Shown: positions 1 through 12,800 of the stretch, piece after piece
Position numbering within the stretch: position 1 is the stretch's first letter
Layout: each line of letters begins with the position of its first letter
Assembly: GCF_000485595.1 (NCBI RefSeq)
Contig: NW_014577114.1
Location: 98,476-138,386, forward strand
DNA: 39,911 bases
From: Priapulus caudatus
Taxonomy: Eukaryota; Priapulida; Priapulimorpha; Priapulimorphida; Priapulidae
Direction: 5' to 3'
The notes under the pieces: model-generated
The model's database searches: none
The model's input: the letters and a program-made list of their open reading frames with translations, nothing else
What the model was told of the DNA's origin: nothing
Made by a program: the position numbers and the translations under genes

Positions 1-163
1 CAGTTTGTTACGATGATATCACTTTCAGGCATCCTTGATAGCATTATATAGTTAAGTAAAGCTTGATACGCTTTAATTCACACTATCTGGGCTAGATTTG
101 ATAGCCAGAGATATCACAGCACAAGTGTATGATTCTACTAACAGACGCATCGTTACCACATAC

Positions 164-260
164 CTGTACAGCTTCAGTTCAGATACGGTCCTGCGATCAA
201 ATCCGGATCATCGCTAGCTGGCTTCACTGATTCTGGGCGAGGTCGAGAACTGGTTGAAAT
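164..260 (-). CDS. Candidate eighth exon of the gelsolin-family gene (G2-G3 linker, start of G3)
   Basis: On the minus strand a pyrimidine-rich acceptor (ctctttgcag) lies just before 260 and a donor (AG then gtatgtgg) follows 164. The first two thirds read in phase 0, which fits the previous exon, as a Ser/Pro/Arg/Asp-rich linker (STSSRPRPESVKPASDDPD). The last third reads as RTVSELKLYR, the kind of sequence that opens gelsolin domain G3 (KLYxVS), but in another frame. The frame changes at a TTT run near 200-202, so one missing T would join the two. Alternatively a 27-nt micro-exon (164-190) uses the internal acceptor gatcgcag. The typical G2 end (LGG-like) is not seen, so an exon may be missing. 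Suggestive only. Confidence 0.35.
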
Positions 261-264
261 CTGC

Positions 265-761
265 AAAGAGAATTGTGAAAACTGCTTTTATTGTTGAAAT
301 AAACATGTTCATGTCATAAATGAAACCACTCTGACGACAATAAATAGGCTTGAAAATCATACTCTATTTGATATTTCTATATTACTTAGATGCAATAAAG
401 AGATTTTTCAGTCATGTAGAACAACCTGAATTCCCAAGTCAAGGCAGACATGACAGTTTGTTTTTAGGTTTCTTAAATTGCCTACGTCACGAATTTTCTA
501 TGGTAAAATTTGTTGCCATTTTTGTTGCCATTTTTTTACATTAAAAGTAAGAACTAACGAGACTAAACATATCGTCAAATTTCTTACCTGATAAGCAGTT
601 GTTTCTCAACTAGTTAAACATCAAAAAACCTGCGTTCGATTTTGATCATTAGTGTTCTGACATTAATTGTTTGCTATGGGTATGTATGCGTCACGAGTGT
701 ATGTTCAAATCGAACAATAATAGTAAAAACTAGAAAGGGCAGTTGTCGCAACTACATGTAT
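265..761. other. Intronic sequence, nothing recognised
   Basis: AT-rich DNA within the presumed intron of the gelsolin-family gene. A short open frame at 350-544 has no family resemblance and no splice context. Confidence 0.4.
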
Positions 762-1735
762 CCCCCGTGTTCTCCCCAAGTGTGTAAGTATACGAAGTTT
801 GGTTGCCGCTAGGTCAATTAGGGCGAGTTATAGAGCAGAAGGAAAATATGATCAAGTCAAGTAAAGGTCAAATAAAGGTCGCAGTGACCTGGTTTTTGTT
901 CGCCTGCGCCCTTCTCCCCAAGATGTGTAAGTATACCAAGTTTGGTACGCGCTAGGTCAATTATGGGTCGAGTTAGAGAGTGAAGGGAAACATGATAAGG
1001 TCAAGGTAAAGGTCAAATAAGGTCGCAGTGACCTGCGTTTTGGTACGTTGCTCACCTTTTCCCAAAGATGTGTAAGTATAACAAGTTTGAGTAGCGCTAG
1101 TCAATTAGGGCCGAGTTAGAGAGCGGAAGGGAAATATGATCAAGAATAAGGTAAAGGTCAATAAAGGTCGCAGTAACCTGGTTTTGGTACGCTGCCTCAC
1201 CTTCTCCGCCAAGATGTTGTAAGTATACCAAGTTTGATAGCGCTAGTGTCAATTAGGGGCCGAGTTAGAGAGCGAAGGGAAATATGATCAAGGTCAAGTA
1301 TAAGATCAAATAAAGGTCGCAGTGACCTGGTTTTGGTATGGCTGCTCACCTTCTCCCCAAATGTGTAAGTATACAAGTTTGGTAGCGCTAGGTCAATTAG
1401 AGCCGAGTTAGAGACGGAAGGAAAATATGATAAAGGTCAGGTAAGGTCAAATAAAGGTCGCAGTGACGCTGGTTTGGTACGCGCCTCACCTCATCCCCAA
1501 GATGTGTAAGGTATCCAGTTTGGGTAGCGCTAGGCTCAACTTAGAGAGCGCGAGTTAGATGATGCGAAGGGAAAATATGATAAAGGGTCAGGTTTAAAAA
1601 AAAAGGTCAAAATAAAGGTCAGTGACCACACTGGTTTTGGTACGCCTGCTCACGACTTCTCCCGAATGTGTAGTATACCAAGTTGGTGGCGCTAGTCAAT
1701 TATGGCTCTAGTTATAGAGCGGAAAGGAAATTCTC
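762..1735. repeat. Degenerate tandem repeat, about 145-bp unit, about 6.7 copies, AGGTCA-rich
   Basis: The anchor TGTGTAAGTATA recurs near 781, 924, 1069, 1215, 1362, 1503 and 1667, giving a period of 141-164 bp. Each unit carries CCAAGTTTGGTAGCGCTAGG, a block of AAGGTCA-type motifs (TCAAGGTCA, AAAGGTCAAATAAAGGTC) and GCAGTGACC. Copies differ mainly by single-base insertions and deletions, which may be decay or uncorrected long-read error. The array lies in the presumed intron downstream of gelsolin exon 7. AAGGTCA is the half-site of nuclear receptors, but the same motif is common in invertebrate repeats, so regulation is not implied. Confidence 0.9.
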
Positions 1736-2210
1736 TGCGCGGAGACCAAGCGGCGGCGACGGCGCGGGTGGGACCATGAACATAGTCCCCGCTGACTTCG
1801 TCACGGGGGGATATCAATAAGAAGTATAATGCGGCAATTTAACCATAAATAAGCTGAACAGCAATTACTTATATTTTTGAGGCATTTTTTTTTTTACTTA
1901 TTTACGGGTGACGGTAATCACTTTAATAGATAACGATTTTTGCTCCAAATTATGGCTATATAATACCTAAATGACAGCCACTAACACAACCTCAACATGA
2001 CTTCATAAAATAATTCACAATGGTGGCTAATATTAATTCAAGTATAATATTAATCAAAAGAGCCAGAGCGACGGGCCTCATCGAGTTCTGTGCTACGGTT
2101 ATAACCATAACATGTTCAGTGTGCGTAGTGACACCTTTGTACGGCGCAGATAATGCCAGATCACGCAGTTCGGTACACATCATTTCAGGAAGAACTTTTT
2201 TTTATTGGCA
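1736..2210. other. Array boundary and AT-rich intronic sequence
   Basis: A GC-rich patch (1736-1810) follows directly on the tandem array and may be part of the same repeat. The rest is AT-rich. The open frames here lack similarity to any family recognised. Confidence 0.35.
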
Positions 2211-2295
2211 GAGAGAGAGAGAGCAAAGAGGAGCAAAGAGAGCGGGGGGGGGGGGCGAGAGAGAAAAGAGAGAGAGACGAGCGGCGAGAGCCTCA
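2211..2295 (+). repeat. Purine-rich low-complexity tract (GA)n with G11
   Basis: GAGAGA runs flank an uninterrupted G run near 2251-2261. The overlapping open frames on both strands are products of this simple sequence. Confidence 0.85.
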
Positions 2296-2369
2296 ATAAG
2301 AGACACAAAGTAACACACCCTGGCGGCGCGACTACTGTATAATTACCTCTATTTGAATGTACATTCGAT

Positions 2370-2580
2370 TTCTCGCCGCGGCGGTCCAAAACGAAGAGGC
2401 TGGCAGAGGTGGCAACGCCCATCGTATGTTAAGATTTCTTCAATGTCCGGGAGGATCAAACACATTTCGACTGACATAATCCACCATCGAGCCCTGCAAG
2501 CCAGCATGCCTCCACTATCCGGACATTGCACACAAACTGTCGCGTGTGTTGCGTCGACGGAGAAAGCCATCCAAGGACAT
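2370..2580. other. GC-richer unidentified segment with open frames on both strands
   Basis: This stretch is clearly richer in GC than its surroundings and stays open for about 70-80 codons on both strands (2353-2604 plus, 2349-2570 minus). Neither translation was recognised and neither has clear splice sites. It could be an old transposon fragment or an unrecognised exon. Confidence 0.3.
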
Positions 2581-2595
2581 TACAAAACTGGCAAA

Positions 2596-3465
2596 TTTCA
2601 TTAAGTAGGTTTGAAACAGATTCATTTCTGCAATTAGTTATCTCAAGAGTTAAACTAGTTTAAGAAATGTAATCTTTCGCCACTTTTGAGCCCAATATAG
2701 CTGTGACCTATCCTGCGACATTCTTCCTCACTCTGTTCCGACAGATGGCCGTGCATCTGACTAGGTGCCAGGGAATAGACTACTTGAACTAAGTTGCTTG
2801 ACTCGGGTTTACCCTGCTGTGGTGATACTATCACGCACGCCACCTCGCAGGTAGGCTATTTATATTGGCACTTAATGCAAACAAACAGACGTTTGCGTAA
2901 AGTGCTATCTGGACATTGTATTCCCAAGGTACAGATCCATATAGAGAAAATGAAGTTACTAGTATCGATTTAAGGCGCGTAAACTTGTTCACACGTAAGT
3001 TTTGCGATGCAGAATTTCACTGTGAATTTAAGTCTTCATTCACGATCAGCACATACATCAAACACAGATTCGAGTCCTTTGTTACAGTCAACAAATCCAT
3101 GTTTAACCCTCCTCTGTTGAAGGTCAAAGTTATCAGACACTTACTCTTTGCACGTAAGTGGAAAGCACATTTCATAGTCCTTTCAATCGAAGTGATAAAT
3201 TAATGGAGGCTCTGAGCGCTGAAGCAAAAAAGTTTTTAACAATACTGTCCAGTTAGGCCATGTCCGTCACGAAAAGTGTTTGATAATATCTGACTTTTCC
3301 CACTGCCCGTTTACCCTGTGCGCTCAAATTGCGCCACTGGTGATGGTGTTTGCCTGCCCATCAATATAACCGAATATTAAAGCATAGGTCGACCATTCAG
3401 CATTTGTGCCGCCAATTCTGGTATTTCCTCCTATACGCTTCAGTTAAGGGGAAAATATTCCCGCT
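2596..3465. other. Intronic sequence, nothing recognised
   Basis: Mixed-composition DNA with short open frames (2655-2843 minus, 2916-3203 plus) that match nothing I recognise. Confidence 0.35.
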
Positions 3466-3469
3466 CGTG

Positions 3470-3640
3470 ACACATCTTGACTTTGACCCTTGACCTTCAA
3501 ATGTGGTCATCCCGATCCTTTTTATCAACACCCCCCCCCCCCGACGTCCCGAATATCGTGACCGTACGTCGAGCGGTTAAGATTTGTGCCCAACTGTCTG
3601 TTGACGGACTCACGGACACACGGACCCCGGACGGACGCTC
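3470..3640. repeat. Dispersed invertebrate-type repeat fragment (TTGACCTT ... CACGGACACACGGAC)
   Basis: The segment has CTTTGACCCTTGACCTTC, a CCCCCCCCCC run and a stretch ending GACGGACTCACGGACACACGG. This combination is common in dispersed repeats of marine invertebrate genomes (general knowledge, no search done). No termini or target duplication were identified. Confidence 0.45.
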
Positions 3641-3732
3641 ATGCGATTCTACAAGCTGCATCTGACTTCGTCAGATGAGCTAAAAACAGCGGCCAATGTT
3701 CTTCTACAAAAATGTTTCAAAGCAATACGTAC

Positions 3733-3817
3733 AACTCTTTCCTCTGAACTCATGAAGTCTTTCTCATGACCATCCTCCACGAATACCATATGTGCACCTC
3801 CATGCTCAGCCTTCAAC
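3733..3817 (-). CDS. Gelsolin-family gene, coding exon 7 (G2, second half)
   Basis: The acceptor is ctgttag|G and the donor GTT|gtacgt, the same donor hexamer as exon 1. It reads (R)[21 protein letters not shown] and then MSSEERV, matching the G2 strand-helix region (family pattern K..GG...V.VEDG.E). Phase 2 enters and phase 0 leaves. An alternative donor two codons earlier is weaker. Reading on without splicing meets a stop near 3649. Confidence 0.85.
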
Positions 3818-6800
3818 CTAACAGTAAACAAACATTTCCCTATATAGGCAAGGCTCATAATCAACCATCTTCCTAATTACTAAAAGAATTACACAGGGTG
3901 AAAACGGCTATAGAGGGAATGCTAGGTTATAGCAGGATACTTTTGGCATGTTGGGTAGGCAACAGTAACAGTAACAGTGGGGAGGCTGAATTAAATCAGG
4001 GAAACGACTGACAGGAAGAAGTGAAGCTATAGAGCTAAACGCAAAAACAGCAGAATGGTCAGCTAATCAGTGCTAAAAAGTAAAAATAATTAGGGCTCTG
4101 CTCAAACATTAAATATGGCTTTTAAGCCACTTGCATCTCATCAAGATAAGCTATAGAGTGAACACTAACAAGAACTAAAAATTATGCCTTGGTTTCAGTA
4201 GTATTAACCAACGTTAACCACGTAGTTAGTACACATCAGAACTTCACCATAAGCTGCAGCAAAGTAATAACAGCTATGCTTGCCTGCGACTTGATAAACC
4301 TCACTAATTAAAGACGTATATCTGATTATTAATAAAGTAGGGCAATGGGCAAACTATATGTGTGACATTTCTAAATTTGACTAAAACTACGACAACTGTT
4401 ATCAGTGTTCATTCTACAATTTCTCCGCTCTTGATCTCATCCACTGTATTTACCTGGCAGCAACATCGGCAGCCCGTATCTTCTCAATGCGATTGGCACT
4501 CTTTCCATTCCACACAAATATGGCTTTGCCAACATCAAGAATGAAACTGTCACCTTCATTAAATGAACTCCAGCTGATGGGTACCTGAAAAGTAGTAACA
4601 TTCGTTTTTTTTAATCAAAGCATGCCATGTGTGCTTTCTTAGAAATTAGTCCACACAGATGGATATATCTTTAATCAACTATGAAATAAACTTAAAGTTA
4701 GATGAACTGCATTGAATTGTTTACTTCTTGCTTTCTAACAATGATGCTAAAGTTATAAACATTCACCTTTACATTCTGTACAAACTTTATCAAAGTAACT
4801 ATGGTGACTAATATTACCTCTAAGACACGTATATTTCTCTGACCCTTCACTTGGAAGAGTCTTGGCTTCATGACATTGTCCACATGATTAAATCCTGAAG
4901 CCACCCCACCTTCCAAATACCTGGCAATGTAAAATAATATTTATTATATTTCCAATTTCTTCTTAATAACCTGAGATTAGTATATTCTGTTCGGCCTGTT
5001 ATATGCTAATTATGCTTGTTGTTAAGGTTAGTAGATAGTAGTTGTTATATTGATAGTATATCCTGAAATGGAGTGAGCTAAATACTGGACTCATAATTAA
5101 AGACATGACCGAGTATGGTTGCTACGGTTCAACGATGACTTGATTAACAATCTTGCACCTGATCCCTTTCTTGAAGTATGACAAATAGCGCTTCGACTCA
5201 TTTCCCTGCACTTCGCGATGTTGAACAGGACTGCCACCTAGTGCATCATCAAGCTCCACTGACTTAATGGCTGCTGCTCCAGCCTCATCCTGCAAATATA
5301 TATACAGTTTCAGAGTACTGTGTTTACATACACACGAGGTTTCGAATTGCACAGCCTCTTAATGGTACACATATGTCATAGCAATGAGCAAGCACAATTA
5401 AAATGCCAGTTGAAAAGTAAAAGTATAAGAAGAAAAACATAAAAGATACGTTCAACTATATCAATACTCGATTTACTGAATATGAGCAAGACCATACCTG
5501 AGACGTATGCTGCCCCAACCAGAAGTGAATATGACTTTCAAGAGAGCCTCTATCTTCTTTTACCTAGAAAGACGGTCAAAAAAACAACAGTTCATATGAC
5601 TAAACATTCATAATACTTTGTACTTAAAATCCTTATCATTAAGAAAGGATGATATATAAGGTAACTAAATAATATACATGAATAAGAAGTAGCTTAATAA
5701 TTAAAACAAATCCAACCATGTCTAACCTATATACCAATTATATGTAGATGAATGTGTAGTATAAGTAAATAAAACCGAGCTTATAATTTATTAGTGATGC
5801 GTTTGACAGGCGAAACAAGCATTTGAATACTTGTATATCGCAATATGTATTGCAACAGATTGTTATTTTTTGGTTTTACTTATTTTATGCACAATATTAA
5901 ATAAATAAATAAATATATATATATATATATACACACATTGATTATAAAATGTTTAGTCAGTGATCAAGTAGTAGCCTTGTTACTTTTTACTTTATTACTT
6001 ATTTATGTCTGTGCATTCTGCTGTATTGGTAAATAGGAAGAAGCCACTTATTTCAACATATATTTAACAAATGTTCTGAATATTTTTTATAGCTTTCAAA
6101 TCATCTTCAAATGTAACAATAAGTACTGCATATTATCGCTTTTTCTGGTCTTCATAGTATTCAGTTAGAAAGCATTTATCTAAGGTGCTCGAAAAGTGAA
6201 TTAATTTATCTTTGACTAAATCGTGAATATTTTCAGAAAGTGCATCACGATACATGCTGGAATACCAATCACGATGCAATACACTGGACCGCTGGTATAC
6301 TAACAAAGCTGCACATCACTAGTAGTTACAGTAACAAGGAAATACGTGCAAATAGAGAAATAGGTATGTGCGTCTGTCCACATGCACACATACAGACTCA
6401 GGAAAGGGACTTTAATCATCAACATATGTAACGTGTAGAGTAGCTATAACATGTATAATAGTAAGTTCACATAATAATTGGGATAGGAAAGGAACACATC
6501 CTGGCCCCATACAGATACAATAAAAGTTCTCTGTTACTGTTGCCAAGTCATTTCTCCTGGAAACTTAAGTGGTGATCATAAGGAGCATGAAGATACATAA
6601 GGAGGCTTGGCACAACCTGACAGGAAACCCTGCACGGGAAGTAGGATAGGAAGTATTCTTGCCATCATACAACATGCATGCATTTTCATAGGAAGTGTAC
6701 ATAGGCTAACATGTGCACACTACACATGTCTGGCTGCATACTCATTTCCTTATCTCCTCTCAGAGAGTGTGAGAACAGGTATTAGCAGAATGACAGGCAC

Positions 6801-9800
6801 AGGGTGAAATAGGGTGTGTCAAGTCTACTTTAGGTCTGTAATGATAGGTTGGGAGGTTAGAGTTTGGAGTTAGCATGCCGATTATGGTGATGTATGTGTT
6901 GGATTCCTAAAATATGCATGAACCTGAAAAAGTATTATGCAGGAATTCATACTCACAGATAATATTATGTAAGAATCTCCACTGTAGAAATTGCCAAATT
7001 GCTCCCTTGGAACTGATACCACTCGCATTTGCTGAAATATAGAAAATTCAAAAACTGTATTAACGCAATGGAATGTTTGGATACATGCAAATAATTATTT
7101 GTACATTCTCTATATGTGTGAAAAATGTGGATTAACCATCAATAAGTGATTTGAAGTCTGACATAGATTATGTAGGTAGTAAGGTAATGTAGCTAGAATA
7201 TACGTGTGCATATAGAATGTGCATAAATATACAAATGACCAAACAGAAAAAGATTTTTTCCCAAAAATTACCTCCGCCTCAATATTACAAAATATATTTC
7301 AATAATACACTAATAGAAAAACAATCTTAGTTTCAACACTATATTCTATACTTGTAAGAATATGAAGGTTCAGCTTAATTTACCATCACTGTAATGTACA
7401 AAAGCATTCCATGTAAAATGTTTGAGGCATGCCAATGACCCCCTAGCTTCGCTGTTCCTATGCACAAAGCACATGCCACATGTGCAGATCACCTGTGCAA
7501 ATTACTTTCATCATCACCTGCTGTGCCATTTTCTGTATGCACAGTCAGGAATATCTGAAACTGCCTGCATAATATTGTTCCACGATCTAACAAATCTAAA
7601 CGATGCTGAGCAAATGAAATAATATAACAAGTTTTTTGGCTTACCTAGTAAAACCAGTAACCTGGCATAAACCTTTTTTCGAGAATGGAACCAATTTTTT
7701 CGAATCTTAAGTTTGCTTTCTCTAATCAGTATGAAATCAAATGTAAATATACTTCCTCGCAAGATTAACAAATATCTACTGATAACTGATATCTGATAAC
7801 TGATATCTGATATACTGATATCTATAGAATAAACAATGAAAGTTCTCATCTTGCTGAACTGTCTTTTGCACCAAACATATCATTATTCAAGCACGTGTTC
7901 TCATGGGACTCAGGCAAAACACCAAGCGTAAGCAATGGTTTTGCAGTAATGGCCATATTATGTAGCTGTGATTGCACGTGCAGTATTGCATGAATTTACC
8001 CAATAAAATCAGATTATAAAATGTTATCACTTGAATTTCGCCACGTACGTGTGCCATATTAAGGCTGATAGGGTCTATGTCCCCCAGGGTACTATCAGAG
8101 GGTACCCTGAATACGGTTTGATATATCGGAAAGTACCTCGGGGTACTATACAATATGTCGCTGCATACCCTGCAGTGTCCCACCGTATCCTGACTTTACA
8201 TAGCATACATACATGCATGTTGTAAAACTAAAATATAAAAGCTGGCTCTTCGTTTAAAAAAAAGGGGGGAGAAAAAAGAGTCAAACATAGCATACATTTT
8301 TATTGGATTGCGATGTTTTGAGGTTTCTTCTATGTGATGTGGTAACTTGACAGAGTGTATGTATTACGACATCAGTTGGCTGAAAGTCAGAGTACGGTGG
8401 AACAATGCAGGGACATATCGTATAGTACTACCCCGAGGTACTTTCCGATATATCGAACCGTACCCAGGGTACCCTCCGGTAGTACCCTGGGGGACATAGA
8501 CCCTATCAGCCATATTAAGTCGCTACGTGTACAAAGACACAATTCATGCAGGTGCGGCCTTGCACAAAGAGTAGTAGTGTACAGTTTACATTTCATACCA
8601 AATTTAACCTACACATCATTACAATATGCAAAACTTTTACGGATAAAAATCAATACGAGCTAGAATCACCTCACCTCCAAGGTGGGTTATAATGGATTCC
8701 ATCACGATGCTATACGCACTGTTTGAGCCAGTGACCCGTAATTAATGAGATTTTCCCCTGCCCGTAGTACGATATGGTACAGTACATTACGACCGTGTAC
8801 ATTATACCACTCCTTGGCTATGTGCAAGTAGCTAGTGTACAAGACTGTAAAATTAAATATTAAGCTTCACCTGCTGCAATCATCTACAGCATGTGTTCAT
8901 TGTGCTGGTGGTGGTGGAGAGGTGCAGGAAATCGTTTCGAGTGCTTTGCTCCTGAAAACCTATGATTATCAAACCAGTCTGCTGTGAAACGCGGCAGTGA
9001 CACGTGAACTACACACACGCATACAAACCTTAGACCTGGGCTTGACGATCGCTTTGTTTCTGGGTGGCTATGTTACAACAATAAAACAACAACTACGTGA
9101 ATAAAATTTTAATAAGAAGAAGCTATTATTATTATGATCATTATATATATATATATATATATATATATCAGGAGCTAATAATGACAAAATTTGTCATTAT
9201 TAGCTCCTGATATATATAGACCATACTATTAAACAATACTACACTATAAATATTCATTGCAATAAAGTGTTTCCACTGGAAGTAAAATATTCACGTGTAG
9301 TAAAGAACCTACTTAATTTAACTGAGTCATGTGTTTAAATTATGTTAAAAAAAGGTCACTAACACAAGATTGAAACTATTATCTGAGTGAGTCGTGTAAG
9401 TGACTAAAAAATCTTGTTTTTGACATGTTATCAGAAAGTGTGTTTACATATATGTTATGTAGAAATATTCATGAACAAAAAATCATATATTGTCAAGTCA
9501 ATTTCTCAGACATTTCTAGATAAAAAATTATTCCATTGGGGTCTTTAACCACAAGCAGGTACAATTCTTTTGCGAACGGCCATGCAATGACTATCTGTTA
9601 TGAATATGCAGTGTAGTATAACTTGTATGTGTGCTTCATAATAGTTCATGTCTAGTAAATTCAACCGGAGTTTATAGAGTACGGTTTTCATAGCGCATAC
9701 AATGCCAATGCATACACAAACACGGCATTTCCACACATCACACATGCCTATGGCAGGCGAGGTGGGACACAAATGGTATTTAGTGTCTATCATTAAATCA

Positions 9801-12800
9801 TTTAGTTTTTTGTCAATAATTCCATGCCTATGATTGGGTGAGAAAAAATAAGTTGTATCTGATTGGTTGATTTAATGACTGTCACTAAATGGAATATATG
9901 ATAGTCACTAAATAGAATATATAATAGACATTAATTCGAATTTGTGACTGTCATTAAATACAATTTTGTATCTATCATTAAATCATTTAGTGTTTGTCAA
10001 TAATTTCTTGTCCATGATTGGCTGAGAAAAAAATAAGTTGTATCTGATTCAGATTGGTTGATTTAATGACTGTCACTAAATGGAATATATGACAATCACT
10101 AAATAGAATATATGAAAGACATTAATTCGAATTTGTGACTGTCATTAAATACAATTTTGTATCTATCATTAAATCATTTAGTGTTTGTCAATAATTTCTT
10201 GTCCATGATTGGCTGAGAAAAAAATAAGTTGTATCTGATTCAGATTGGTTGATTTAATGACTGTCACTAAATGGAATATATGACAATCACTAAATAGAAT
10301 ATATGAAAGACATTAATTCGAATTTGTGACTGTCATTAAATACAATTTTGTATCTATCATNNNNNNNNNNNNNNNNNNNNNNNNNNNNNNNNNNNNNNNN
10401 NNNNNNNNNNNNNNNNNNNNNNNNNNNNNNNNNNNNNNNNNNNNNNNNNNNNNNNNNNNNNNNNNNNNNNNNNNNNNNNNNNNNNNNNNNNNNNNNNNNN
10501 NNNNNNNNNNNNNNNNNNNNNNNNNNNNNNNNNNNNNNNNNNNNNNNNNNNNNNNNNNNNNNNNNNNNNNNNNNNNNNNNNNNNNNNNNNNNNNNNNNNN
10601 NNNNNNNNNNNNNNNNNNNNNNNNNNNNNNNNNNNNNNNNNNNNNNNNNNNNNNNNNNNNNNNNNNNNNNNNNNNNNNNNNNNNNNNNNNNNNNNNNNNN
10701 NNNNNNNNNNNNNNNNNNNNNNNNNNNNNNNNNNNNNNNNNNNNNNNNNNNNNNNNNNNNNNNNNNNNNNNNNNNNNNNNNNNNNNNNNNNNNNNNNNNN
10801 NNNNNNNNNNNNNNNNNNNNNNNNNNNNNNNNNNNNNNNNNNNNNNNNNNNNNNNNNNNNNNNNNNNNNNNNNNNNNNNNNNNNNNNNNNNNNNNNNNNN
10901 NNNNNNNNNNNNNNNNNNNNNNNNNNNNNNNNNNNNNNNNNNNNNNNNNNNNNNNNNNNNNNNNNNNNNNNNNNNNNNNNNNNAAAATAGAATTTTCCCA
11001 TTCAATCCCCGTGAAGATTCAACATCCCAACTCTCAATAGGTCTATTCTAATTTTGAATAAAGCAAGGATTTAACTTTCGTGAGCCGTGATAAGACAAAA
11101 GATTTTGAAAAAAAAATCGTATATGGGGAACCCGTCCAAAATTAACCGTCTGAGTTTCAGTAAAATAATGTCATTCTTGGAACGAGTTACAGCCATTTTA
11201 CAGTAGATGTATGTCACGTTCCATTTCTGTAATAATACATTAGGAGAGTATGAATAGCGATGACGGATTTGTAGATAAATATGATATCCAGTATTTATTG
11301 TCTGTAAAATATTAAATTTTTCCCCATTTTCTTCCTGAAAGTAGGGGGGATGAAAGCCACCCCACCTCAATAAGTGTGGGGGGATATACCCCCATCCCCC
11401 CGCTATCTACGCCCCTGTCAGATGAACTCAAATTTGACTTTTGATATGCATACAAATATTCATAATCATAATCTTTGTTAGCATTACTCCACAGGCGCCG
11501 CGGAACGATTTTTGAAGTGGGGGTGCTCAATTTGTTACGCTTGACAGTGACCAATTCAGGTTTTCGAAGAGGGTGGTAAGAAACAGGCGGTGGTATGCGG
11601 GTCCTCTCCCAGAAAATTTTGAATCCCCCCATTTTTCTCCTGAAAGTATGAGGGGATGATTGTACACGCCATCGCTCCCCCCCCCGTCAATAAGTGGGGG
11701 GATGCATCCCCCCCCCCATTATCTACGCCCCTGTCGTCTGCCATACACGCCCGGGCGCACATACCCATACTAATACAAATCACTCGCATAGCAATACTCC
11801 CATACAATTAACAGACGCATCACCCTTTCACGTGAAATTCCACGCAGTGGACCTCCCTTAGCTGCACTGCCGTGTGCTCGCAATTCATATCAACACGAGC
11901 TTCTACTGTCCACGACAGCAGCTAATCCCCATTAAATTATTAAAACTCCTAATTAATTCATCAATATTTACCAAAACAGGTCCGTTCATGATTTACCGTT
12001 ACCTTTCACCGTACTGTGAACATTACAGCAGAAACCTATAATGTTGATTCACGCTGTAATTTCAATATAATCGATGTTCTAGACACACCTTGCACGTAAA
12101 ACACAGAAGTTATTATTTTCAAATTGGGAGTAAAATTGCTCTAGAGCCCTGGCAATACTAAGAAGCAGATCTGGCAATGAATGTAGATCTTGGCAAGAGC
12201 AAGCGGCAGACGAAAATACAGAACAGATGACAACAAACTCTTTGAGAGGTTGTGATTTCTGATAGTGACTAAGGGTAAAATTTACAGGAAAACTCACTCA
12301 GGATAAATGGAATATAAAATGAAAGTAAAAAGCACGTTCAGTTTTTACCACATAGCCAAACTTCGGGTGAACGTAAGAGAGGGACTACGCATTCACGATG
12401 TAAAAGCAGAGGTATTTCACTGCAAGTGGCTGGTGGTGATAACATAAAAAGCATGATCGATATCCGTCGGTAGGTAAAATGAAACCAATGTAGGGAAACA
12501 TGTATTAAATTATATTTGGCATGTATTCTCTCACAACAAGACCAAATATCAGTAATATGCTGCAAAATCTCTTTAGTGATTCCAAGAGGGATTTAATAAT
12601 GACTGGCCAAACTGAGGTGCTACCTACGTGGAAACTTTTAACTACAGCCGCCAACATCAACCGGCTTCAGGGTTTGCATATGTTACGTGGCTTCACACAT
12701 TCTCACATGGCTTCACACATTCTCACATGGCTTCACACATTCTCACATGGCTTCACACATTCTCACGTGGCTTCACACATTCTCACGTGGCTTCACACAT

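Noticed and set aside
5122-5158. Continuation of gelsolin exon 4 to an in-frame stop
   Set aside because: The donor AG|gtgcaa at 5158 and perfect continuation into the exon at 4920 show that this stretch is intron.
10313-11051. Open frames of 214-241 codons
   Set aside because: They consist almost wholly of unknown bases from the assembly gap.
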